DNA of 35,804 nucleotides, from IMG/VR virus record IMGVR_UViG_3300021963_008236, positions 1 to 35,804 of that record, one strand, 5' to 3'. Positions 12,979-18,437 of the stretch are shown piece after piece. The notes beneath the pieces are model-generated. The model was given only the letters and a program-made list of their open reading frames with translations. It did not search any database and was not told the origin of the DNA. Source of the DNA: a virus. The number at the start of each line of letters is the position of its first letter. The first letter of the stretch is position 1. A program made the position numbers and the translations under genes.

Positions 12979-13051
12979 CCCGATTGATGGAATTGGTATA
13001 CATACTTGTCTTAGAAACAAGGTTTTACAGGTTCGAGTCCTGTATCGGGCA
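12978..13051 (+). tRNA. tRNA-Leu(TAG)
   Basis: GCCCGAT/ATCGGGC acceptor, anticodon stem CTTGT/ACAAG, loop CTTAGAA. The variable region is only about five bases, short for a Leu tRNA. First base shared with the HNH stop codon. A TTGGAT/ATCCAA hairpin follows. Confidence 0.88.
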
Positions 13052-13073
13052 TTGGATTTTATATCCAAATTTT

Positions 13074-13148
13074 GTTGGGTTAGTCTAACGGTAAGATGCA
13101 GGTCTCCAAAACCTTGCGATGGGAGTTCAAATCTCTCACCCTTCGCCA
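13074..13148 (+). tRNA. tRNA-Trp(CCA)
   Basis: Loop CTCCAAA, stem CAGGT/ACCTT, good T arm, encoded CCA. The acceptor GTTGGGT/ACCCTTC has two T-T mismatches, so charging may be weak. Confidence 0.82.
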
Positions 13149-13151
13149 AAT

Positions 13152-13226
13152 GCCCTGGTAACTCAGTGGAAGAGTGCTTCGCTACGAACGAAGAAGACGG
13201 GGGTTCAAATCCCTCTCAGGGTGCCA
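13152..13226 (+). tRNA. tRNA-Arg(ACG)
   Basis: GCCCTGG/TCAGGGT acceptor, anticodon stem CTTCG/CGAAG, loop CTACGAA, encoded CCA. A34 would need deamination by host TadA to read all CGN codons. Confidence 0.92.
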
Positions 13227-13232
13227 TTTAAA

Positions 13233-13240
13233 TCTAAATA
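13233..13240 (+). promoter_or_regulatory. Late promoter variant TCTAAATA
   Basis: Nineteen bases before the HNH gene at 13260. Confidence 0.45.
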
Positions 13241-13259
13241 CGGTAGGTGCAAAAAAATC

Positions 13260-13730
13260 ATGGAATTAGTAGAACCACATTCCACAATATTGGTTCTGAA
13301 TAGTTCTTATGAACCATTACATTTCACAAATTGGAAAAGAGCAATTGTTCTTCTCTTCAAGGAGAAAGCAAAACTCATTACTAAACGTGTAATCCGTTTA
13401 GTCAGTTATGTGAGAATTCCTTTCAATCAGGGTAAAAGTTCTTATCCTAGCAGATCTCTAATTTACAAGAGAGATGATTACGAATGTCAGTATTGTAGAT
13501 CTGAAAAAAATCTTACAATCGACCACGTAATTCCACGCTCCAGAGGTGGGCAAGATACTTGGGAAAACCTTGTTGCTTGTTGCTCTAAATGTAATTTGAA
13601 GAAAGGTAATTTACTTCTTTCTGAAACAAGTATGACTTTGAAGAAAAAACCAGAAGCACCTTTCAACCGTGTTTATCTGGATCTTCAAAAAAGTCGTATT
13701 TCCGAATGGAAAGATTATGTGATCGGTTGA
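13260..13730 (+). CDS. HNH endonuclease (cyanobacterial/phage type)
   Basis: 156 residues from the ATG at 13260 (MELVEPHSTILVLNSSYEPL); the frame extends back through tRNA-Arg, but that part is a shadow. The N-terminal half (NSSYEPLHFTNWKRAIVLLF, then VIRLVSYVRIPF) and the HNH core (CQYCRSEKNLTIDHVIPRSR, then GGQDTWENLVACCSKCNLKK) follow the widespread HNH family common in cyanobacteria. His and Asn of the HNH, and four zinc-binding Cys, are present. It sits between tRNA-Arg and tRNA-Val. It could be a homing enzyme or a host-derived repair or packaging-type HNH; the sequence does not decide. Confidence 0.85.
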   Translation: MELVEPHSTILVLNSSYEPLHFTNWKRAIVLLFKEKAKLITKRVIRLVSYVRIPFNQGKSSYPSRSLIYKRDDYECQYCRSEKNLTIDHVIPRSRGGQDTWENLVACCSKCNLKKGNLLLSETSMTLKKKPEAPFNRVYLDLQKSRISEWKDYVIG

Positions 13731-13758
13731 GGACGGTTTTAGAACTGGACCATAGGGG

Positions 13759-13787
13759 TTGACGAACGAAGCAATTCCTGTTATTCT
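13759..13787 (+). promoter_or_regulatory. Sigma70 promoter upstream of tRNA-Val and the Ro-like gene
   Basis: TTGACG, 17-base spacer, TATTCT (13782-13787). A GGTGGT/ACCACC hairpin (13793-13812) starts at the predicted transcript start. Confidence 0.7.
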
Positions 13788-13817
13788 ATAAGGGTGGTTG
13801 AGAGAGACCACCAAATC

Positions 13818-13890
13818 GGGAGATTAACTCAGCGGTTAGAGTGTCTGATTTACATTCAGAAAGTCCACAGTTCGAATCTGTGATTTCCCA
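13818..13890 (+). tRNA. tRNA-Val(TAC), copy 1
   Basis: GGGAGAT/ATTTCCC acceptor, stem TCTGA/TCAGA, loop TTTACAT. Differs from the copy at 18337 at three positions. A TACGCC-TTCG-GGCGTA hairpin follows (13892-13907). Confidence 0.95.
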
Positions 13891-13908
13891 TTACGCCTTC
13901 GGGCGTAT

Positions 13909-13969
13909 AAGATGAGGCAGCAATTTACTGCACTAAACCGTTAATTTAGAAAAGCAAAAAACTCATCTT
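13909..13969 (+). ncRNA. CAGCAATT stem-loop element E1
   Basis: AAGATGAG (13909) pairs with CTCATCTT (ends 13969); CAGCAATT at 13918-13925 follows the left arm and an A-run precedes the right arm. First of five related 51-61 nt elements around the Ro-like gene. Confidence 0.55.
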
Positions 13970-13979
13970 GCTCAAAAAA

Positions 13980-14034
13980 AAGTTGATTCAGCAATTAACC
14001 TAATTGTATCTGAAAAACAACTAAACATCAACTT
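13980..14034 (+). ncRNA. CAGCAATT stem-loop element E2 in the Ro-like gene leader
   Basis: AAGTTGAT pairs with ATCAACTT; CAGCAATT at 13989-13996. Its right arm ends at the base before GGAG, the Shine-Dalgarno of the gene at 14046. Confidence 0.55.
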
Positions 14035-14045
14035 GGAGAAAAATT

Positions 14046-15512
14046 ATGACTTTTATTACTGCTCTGGAATCTCAAATGAATGACACCGTGACTTTGAACG
14101 GTGCAAAATCAAACAAGTCCACTCTGAATAAGTGTCTGGATTTGTTTGGAAAAATTGGTGCTTGTCGTAATGATGTCAAGCAAGCACAACGACTGTTTGC
14201 CTTTGCATATGCCGAGAATCCTGAAACTGCGACTCGCATTCTGTTTTGGGTACGGGATATTCGTGGTGGTCAAGGAGAGCGTGAAGTTTTCCGCAATCTC
14301 TTCAAGTATCTCGTAGAGGAAAATGGTGAAATTGGTGCTAAACTAGTTTCTCTGGTTCCTGCATATGGACGCTGGGATGACCTACTTGTTCTAGAAAACA
14401 CTTCTGCCTGGGATAATGTTCTGGGTGCAATTCAGTTCCAACTGAATTTGGATCGTGTTTCTTTCAAGGCAGGTTCGGCAGTTTCTCTGCTTGCAAAGTG
14501 GTTGCCTTCTATCAATGCTTCCAGCAAAGATAGCAAGCGTCTGGGACGTAAGATTGCAGAACATCTTGGTATGACTGAGCGGGAGTATCGTAAGGTTCTC
14601 AGCAATCTTCGTACTCACATTAACGTTGTTGAAAAGGCAATGTGCTCTAAGGAATGGTCTGTAATTGACTATTCTAAACTGCCTTCTCGTGCTGCATTTA
14701 TGTATCGCAAGGCATTTGCAAAGCAAGATGCAACTCGGTATGCTGATTATCTCAGTGCCGTTGAGAAAGGTGAAGCAAAAATCAATGCCGCAACTCTGTA
14801 TCCTTATGAAATTGTCGAACAGTATCTCTACAAAGGTGCTCGCAACGACAAAACCATTGACCTACAGTGGGAAGCACTTCCTAACTATATGGAAGGTAAG
14901 GAGTTTAACGGTCTGGTAGTTGCTGACGTTTCAGGTTCTATGAATGGTCGTCCTATGTCGGTTTCTATCTCTCTTGCAATGTATATTGCAGAGCGTAATA
15001 CTGCTGAAGTGTGGAAGAATAAGTTCCTGACTTTCTCCGCACAACCTGAACTTCAATCTATCGTTGGTTCTACCATCGGTAAGCGTATTGATAATCTTTC
15101 TCGTGCTGCTTGGCAAATGAATACTGACCTGATGGCAGTATTCAAAACTGTTCTGGATGCAGGTATGAGTAATGACGTTGCTGTTGAGGATATGCCTCAG
15201 AAACTAATTATCGTCTCCGATATGCAGTTTGACCGGTGTTGCAGTTCTAACAAGAGAACTAACTTTGAGCAAATTCAAAAACTCTACCGTAAGGCAGGGT
15301 ATGAGATGCCGAGTTTAGTATTTTGGAACGTCAATTCAATTGGTGGTAATGTTCCTATCACTACTCACGATACTGGCACCTGTCTTGTATCTGGATGTAG
15401 TCCTTCTATCCTGAAGTCCATTCTGACGGATAAGGTTCTTACTCCTGTTGACACTATGAACGATACCGTGTATAGTGAGAGGTATGAAGCAATCGGTGAG
15501 GTGTTTGCCTGA
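14046..15512 (+). CDS. Ro-like RNA-binding protein (DUF2828, HEAT-like ring plus vWA)
   Basis: 488 residues with good Shine-Dalgarno GGAG at 14035. The N-terminal ~285 residues carry the DUF2828 signatures ILFWVRDIRGGQGEREVFRN, YGRWDDLL, SLLAKWLPS and YRKVLSNLR. The C-terminal third is a von Willebrand A domain with an intact MIDAS (VADVSGSM, Asp294-Ser296-Ser298), then LMAVFKTVL and IIVSDMQFD. HEAT-like repeats followed by a vWA domain is the architecture of the Ro60/TROVE ring protein, and phage members are often labelled Ro-like. Ro60 binds misfolded RNAs and Y RNAs. Here the gene lies among tRNAs and is flanked by repeated structured elements, supporting an RNA role. RNA binding itself is inference. 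Confidence 0.85.
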   Translation: MTFITALESQMNDTVTLNGAKSNKSTLNKCLDLFGKIGACRNDVKQAQRLFAFAYAENPETATRILFWVRDIRGGQGEREVFRNLFKYLVEENGEIGAKLVSLVPAYGRWDDLLVLENTSAWDNVLGAIQFQLNLDRVSFKAGSAVSLLAKWLPSINASSKDSKRLGRKIAEHLGMTEREYRKVLSNLRTHINVVEKAMCSKEWSVIDYSKLPSRAAFMYRKAFAKQDATRYADYLSAVEKGEAKINAATLYPYEIVEQYLYKGARNDKTIDLQWEALPNYMEGKEFNGLVVADVSGSMNGRPMSVSISLAMYIAERNTAEVWKNKFLTFSAQPELQSIVGSTIGKRIDNLSRAAWQMNTDLMAVFKTVLDAGMSNDVAVEDMPQKLIIVSDMQFDRCCSSNKRTNFEQIQKLYRKAGYEMPSLVFWNVNSIGGNVPITTHDTGTCLVSGCSPSILKSILTDKVLTPVDTMNDTVYSERYEAIGEVFA

Positions 15513-15529
15513 CCGAATCTTGAGGGGGG

Positions 15530-15558
15530 TTGACAAATCTTCCCCCTTCTGTTAAGAT
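15530..15558 (+). promoter_or_regulatory. Consensus-like sigma70 promoter for the E3/tRNA-like region
   Basis: TTGACA (15530-15535), 17 bases, TAAGAT (15553-15558). The predicted start near 15565 coincides with the first base of element E3 (15566). Confidence 0.82.
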
Positions 15559-15565
15559 AATTTCA

Positions 15566-15616
15566 TAGATGATTCAGCAATTAACTTCTTATTGCTAAAG
15601 GAAAAAACATCATCTA
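15566..15616 (+). ncRNA. CAGCAATT stem-loop element E3
   Basis: TAGATGAT/ATCATCTA stem, CAGCAATT at 15575-15582, A-rich before the right arm. It would be the very 5' end of its transcript and is followed 5 bases later by tRNA-like A. Confidence 0.65.
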
Positions 15617-15621
15617 GTTTC

Positions 15622-15739
15622 ACCAGAATAGTGTAACGGTAGCACACTTAAAAATCAGTTATCTAGTTTTAGATACGGACAGCAATTACTAATAATCCAT
15701 AGGGAGGAGGTGGTCTAGGTTCAATTCCTAGTTCTGGTA
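15622..15739 (+). ncRNA. tRNA-like RNA A with expanded anticodon arm
   Basis: 118 nt with perfect ACCAGAA/TTCTGGT acceptor, D arm GTGTAACGGTAGCAC and T arm CTAGG-TTCAATT-CCTAG. Instead of a 17-nt anticodon arm there is a ~65-nt domain with hairpin TATCTA/TAGATA, then GACAGCAATTACTAATAATCC (octamer at 15680-15687) and GGAGGAGG. No loop with T33 can be made, so it probably does not decode. A terminator follows. Confidence 0.65.
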
Positions 15740-15740
15740 T

Positions 15741-15762
15741 CAGACAGTTCTCTGTCTGTTTT
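15741..15762 (+). terminator. Terminator after tRNA-like A
   Basis: CAGACAG-TTCT-CTGTCTG, then TTTT. It would end a ~200-nt transcript starting at 15565. Confidence 0.8.
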
Positions 15763-15764
15763 AT

Positions 15765-15849
15765 GGGGAAGTTCTCGGGGGGACCTGAGGTTATCTTGTT
15801 TTAGATAAATCTGCATCTTACTTAATAAGTTCGACTCTTATCTTCCCCG
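15765..15849 (+). ncRNA. tRNA-like RNA C, class II shape with odd anticodon loop
   Basis: GGGGAAG/CTTCCCC acceptor, CTC/GAG D stem, T arm ATAAG-TTCGACT-CTTAT and a long variable region. The anticodon hairpin is TTATC/GATAA with eight bases (TTGTTTTA), or six if the closing T-A pair forms; no Leu or Ser anticodon fits. The hairpin resembles those in tRNA-like A and B. Confidence 0.55.
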
Positions 15850-15853
15850 CTTA

Positions 15854-15905
15854 TAGATAGTTCAGCAATTTAAAAATTTTCATACAGAGAAAAAACAACT
15901 ATCTA
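15854..15905 (+). ncRNA. CAGCAATT stem-loop element E4
   Basis: TAGATAGTT/AACTATCTA stem (9 bp), octamer at 15863-15870. It differs from E3 by paired changes in the stem, which supports a conserved helix. Followed 5 bases later by tRNA-like B. Confidence 0.65.
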
Positions 15906-15910
15906 GTTTT

Positions 15911-16029
15911 GCCGAAATAGTTTAATTGGGTAAAACGCTTAAAAACAGATATCTTGTAAAAGATACAGACAGCAATTACTAATAATCCATGTTAAGGAGG
16001 TGTTCTAGGTTCGAATCCTAGTTTCGGCG
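15911..16029 (+). ncRNA. tRNA-like RNA B with expanded anticodon arm
   Basis: 119 nt; perfect GCCGAAA/TTTCGGC acceptor, D arm GTTTAATTGGGTAAAAC, T arm CTAGG-TTCGAAT-CCTAG. The anticodon stem CTTAA/TTAAG encloses ~50 nt with hairpin TATCTT/AAGATA and CAGCAATTACTAATAATCC (octamer 15970-15977). The insert is nearly the same as in A although the tRNA bodies differ. Confidence 0.65.
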
Positions 16030-16030
16030 T

Positions 16031-16086
16031 TAGATGATTCAGCAATTAAAAAAACTTTTCTGTAAAAAAAGCCAAAAAATCATCTA
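16031..16086 (+). ncRNA. CAGCAATT stem-loop element E5
   Basis: TAGATGATT/AATCATCTA stem (9 bp), octamer at 16040-16047, starting two bases after the end of tRNA-like B. Confidence 0.6.
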
Positions 16087-16111
16087 GTTTAAAACTAAAT
16101 AATAAAATCAT

Positions 16112-16186
16112 CGTGGGGAAGTGTACCGGTTGCACAGAAGTCTCATAAACTTCAGGAAGGAGGTTCAATTCCTCCCCCCGCCACCA
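16112..16186 (+). tRNA. tRNA-Met(CAT), possible initiator
   Basis: CGTGGGG/CCCCGCC acceptor with a C1-C72 mismatch, the hallmark position of initiator tRNAs; loop CTCATAA; encoded CCA. It lacks the three G-C pairs usual in the initiator anticodon stem. Confidence 0.85.
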
Positions 16187-16189
16187 AAT

Positions 16190-16266
16190 GCTGTTGGTAG
16201 TCTAGTGGTCAGGACACCCCGATAAGGGAGTTGGAAAAGTAGGGGTTCGATTCCCCCACAACGGCA
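16190..16266 (+). tRNA. Degenerate or unusual tRNA, anticodon unclear
   Basis: GCTGTTG/CAACGGC acceptor and GTC/GAC D stem are clear, and a TTCGATT T loop is present. The anticodon region CCCCGATAAGGG gives no loop with T33 (nearest reading GAT), and the T stem has an extra base. Confidence 0.45.
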
Positions 16267-16273
16267 CATTTAT

Positions 16274-16345
16274 TCCCCTGTGGCGCAGCGGTAGCGCAGT
16301 TGACTGTTAATCAATGGGTCGCAAGTTCGAATCTTGCCGGGGGAG
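16274..16345 (+). tRNA. tRNA-Asn(GTT)
   Basis: TCCCCTG/CGGGGGA acceptor, stem GTTGA/TCAAT, loop CTGTTAA. Confidence 0.95.
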
Positions 16346-16348
16346 TTT

Positions 16349-16419
16349 GCCCTATAAGCATTGTGGTGATGCAGCAGTTTTGTAAACTGCAGAGATTGGT
16401 TCAATTCCGATATGGGGCT
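16349..16419 (+). tRNA. tRNA-Thr(TGT), copy 2
   Basis: GCCCTAT/ATGGGGC acceptor, stem GCAGT/ACTGC, loop TTTGTAA. Its last base is the first base of the -35 box of the next promoter. Confidence 0.93.
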
Positions 16420-16447
16420 TGACATAATACTCGTTATGTCTTATAAT
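16419..16447 (+). promoter_or_regulatory. Consensus sigma70 promoter
   Basis: TTGACA, 17 bases, TATAAT (16442-16447). Hairpins TTCCTT/AAGGAA and GGGAGA-GAAA-TCTCCC follow before tRNA-Gly. Confidence 0.88.
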
Positions 16448-16491
16448 TCCTTGGTGTGAAGGAAGTCGCCGGGAGAGAAATCTCCCACTTT

Positions 16492-16562
16492 GCGGATATG
16501 GTGTAGTGGCAACACAAGAGTTTTCCAAACTTTTATCCTCGGTTCAAATCCGTGTATCCGCT
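16492..16562 (+). tRNA. tRNA-Gly(TCC)
   Basis: GCGGATA/TATCCGC acceptor, stem AGAGT/ACTTT, loop TTTCCAA. Confidence 0.95.
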
Positions 16563-16582
16563 TGCCCCTAAAATAAATGGGG

Positions 16583-16590
16583 TATAAATA
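16583..16590 (+). promoter_or_regulatory. T4-type late promoter TATAAATA
   Basis: Exact octamer 32 bases before the porin ATG at 16622; an AACT-TCGT-AGTT hairpin follows. Confidence 0.75.
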
Positions 16591-16621
16591 AACTTCGTAG
16601 TTGTAATTCTTAACAAACTAT

Positions 16622-18103
16622 ATGAATTTTCTAAAACAATTAATGCTCGTGCCTGTTGCACTGGGTCTTATTGCTCCTGCGGTGAATGCTGCAGAACTCA
16701 ATACTGAGGATGTCAATAAGTATGCCTCGGCACAACAAGTCACAAGCGTTACACAATTTACTGATGTCCAACCTACTGATTGGGCATATCAGGCACTTAG
16801 CAACCTTGTAGAGCGTTATGGTTGCGTAGCAGGTTATCCTAACGGCACCTTTGTGGGTCGTCAGGCAATGACTCGCTATGAAGCTGCTGCTCTTCTGAAT
16901 GCTTGCCTAGATCGTGTAACTGAAACTACCGATGAACTTAAAAAACTTCTTGCTGAGTTTGATGCAGAACTTACTGTTATCACTGCTCGTGTAGATGGTC
17001 TTGAGAACCGTGTTGGAAACTTGGAAGCAACACAATTCTCTACCACTACCAAACTCAAAGGTGAAGTTAACTTTGTTCTTGGTGGCGTTCCCGGTCTTGA
17101 AACTAACAAACGTGTTGATGTAGGTAATACCGCATTCAACTATGATGTTCGTCTGAACTTTGATACCTCATTCACTGGTAAGGACTTACTCCGTACTCGT
17201 CTTCGTTCTGGTAACTTTAGTAGCGATCCTTTTGGTTCCAGTTCTTCACTGTTCAAACTTGATAAGGCAGAATCTTATGCCGACCAAGTTGTGATTGACC
17301 GTCTGTACTATCAGTTCCCAGTTGGTAAGAGTGTAACTCTGACTGCTGGTCCTCTGGTTCGTAACACGGAGATGGCATGGGTTCCTTCTGCTTATAAGTC
17401 GGAAATCCTTGACTTCTTCCAACTTGGCGGTGCCTCTGGTGTCTATAACAAGGCAACTGGTGCTGGTTTTGGTGCTCAATGGAAGCAACAAGTTCCAAAA
17501 GGTCAGGGAGGTTTCCTTGCTGGTCTGAACTATGTCTCACAGGATGGTGATAACACTGAAACTGGTGTCTTCAATTCCGATAGTGGATTGAACTTCTTGA
17601 CGCAAGTTGGTTATCGTGCTCCTCAATGGGGTGCTGCCGTTGCTTACCGTTATGGTACTGAAGGCAGTCGTGTTCGCACCTTCAACGCCCTTGGAGGCGG
17701 TTCTGGTGCCCTTACCAGTGGTCAGGATAGCAATAGCGTTGCTGTGAATGCTTACTGGCAACCTTCCCAAAGTGGATTCGTCCCTTCTATCTCAGTTGGT
17801 TATGGATACAATGGTGTAAGTGGCAAAGGTTCCAAAACTGGTGCCACCGATTCTGATTCCTGGTTCGTTGGACTCCAGTGGTCTGATGTGTTTGCTCAAG
17901 GTAATACTGCTGGCGCTGCCGTTGGTCAACCCGGTAATTCTGACTTCGTTGGTGATGATGCCACGATGCTTGAAGTCTTCTATAAGTATCAAGTTTCGGA
18001 CAACATCAGCATCACTCCTGCTCTCTTCTATGTGAGCAATAATGCCCGTTATCAAGGAGAATCTTCTTGGGGTGGAGTGGTCCAGACCAAGTTCACCTTC
18101 TGA
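16622..18103 (+). CDS. Cyanobacterial-type SLH/OprB outer-membrane porin
   Basis: 493 residues, full length for the cyanobacterial Som/iron-uptake porin family. In order: signal peptide (1-23, ending PAVNA), SLH domain (~46-97: FTDVQPTDWAYQALSNLVER, then GYPNGTFVGRQAMTRYEAAA) which binds cell-wall polysaccharide, a short coiled coil (~100-137) and an OprB-type beta barrel to the C-terminal Phe (VQTKFTF). The terminal Phe is the outer-membrane insertion signal. It has a late promoter and a terminator, so it is its own late unit. It is a host-derived gene; roles such as nutrient or iron uptake during infection, or receptor masking, are possible. No truncation or frameshift is visible. Confidence 0.92.
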   Translation: MNFLKQLMLVPVALGLIAPAVNAAELNTEDVNKYASAQQVTSVTQFTDVQPTDWAYQALSNLVERYGCVAGYPNGTFVGRQAMTRYEAAALLNACLDRVTETTDELKKLLAEFDAELTVITARVDGLENRVGNLEATQFSTTTKLKGEVNFVLGGVPGLETNKRVDVGNTAFNYDVRLNFDTSFTGKDLLRTRLRSGNFSSDPFGSSSSLFKLDKAESYADQVVIDRLYYQFPVGKSVTLTAGPLVRNTEMAWVPSAYKSEILDFFQLGGASGVYNKATGAGFGAQWKQQVPKGQGGFLAGLNYVSQDGDNTETGVFNSDSGLNFLTQVGYRAPQWGAAVAYRYGTEGSRVRTFNALGGGSGALTSGQDSNSVAVNAYWQPSQSGFVPSISVGYGYNGVSGKGSKTGATDSDSWFVGLQWSDVFAQGNTAGAAVGQPGNSDFVGDDATMLEVFYKYQVSDNISITPALFYVSNNARYQGESSWGGVVQTKFTF

Positions 18104-18122
18104 TAAATCACTCATAATACTA

Positions 18123-18150
18123 GGGGAGTTGGAAACGACTTCCCTTTTCT
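18123..18150 (+). terminator. Rho-independent terminator
   Basis: GGGGAGT/ACTTCCC (7 bp with one G-T pair) around TGGAAACG, then TTTT. Ends the porin gene. Confidence 0.8.
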
Positions 18151-18165
18151 TATATTATAAAATAA

Positions 18166-18330
18166 ATGAAAATTAATCTATGGTTCTGCTCTGAAATGAA
18201 TCAGTGGAGGTGGACTCTCTGTGATAGTTCTCGTCCAATTCGTAAACAAGAATCTGGACAAAGAGAAAATCTCCGAGATGCTATGAATGATATTGCTAAT
18301 ACTGTAGAGTATATGTTAAGTCAGTCTTGA
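18166..18330 (+). CDS. 54-residue protein of unknown function
   Basis: Frame starting MKINLWFCSEMNQWRWTLCD and ending TVEYMLSQS. Three Trp and two Cys in the first 20 residues suggest a compact fold; the C-terminal half is a helix. It lies between the porin terminator and tRNA-Val, with an AATAAATG-type A/T-rich start. Family not recognised. Confidence 0.6.
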   Translation: MKINLWFCSEMNQWRWTLCDSSRPIRKQESGQRENLRDAMNDIANTVEYMLSQS

Positions 18331-18336
18331 CCTTAG

Positions 18337-18409
18337 GGGCGATTAACTCAGCGGTTAGAGTGTCTGATTTACATTCAGAAAGTCCACAGTTCGAATCTGC
18401 GATTGCCCA
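18337..18409 (+). tRNA. tRNA-Val(TAC), copy 2
   Basis: Same as the copy at 13818 except for a compensated acceptor pair (A-T to C-G) and one T-stem change that creates an A-C mismatch. Confidence 0.94.
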
Positions 18410-18410
18410 T

Positions 18411-18418
18411 TATAAATA
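18411..18418 (+). promoter_or_regulatory. T4-type late promoter TATAAATA
   Basis: Exact octamer directly after tRNA-Val, 20 bases before the Dps ATG; a CTCAAA/TTTGAG hairpin follows at 18419-18435. Confidence 0.78.
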
Positions 18419-18437
18419 CTCAAAACTACTTTGAGTA

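Noticed and set aside
13119-13259. N-terminal extension of the HNH gene at 13260
   Set aside because: It is translated tRNA-Trp and tRNA-Arg sequence.
15646-15720. Classical tRNA intron in tRNA-like A
   Set aside because: No cut gives a seven-base loop with T33, the insert is too short for a group I or II intron, and the same insert occurs in a different tRNA body.
13909-16086. CRISPR array
   Set aside because: The repeats are unevenly spaced, only the octamer and stem pattern are shared, and they are separated by genes and tRNAs.
15520-16090. Retron or diversity-generating element
   Set aside because: No reverse transcriptase or template/variable repeat pair is present in the window.
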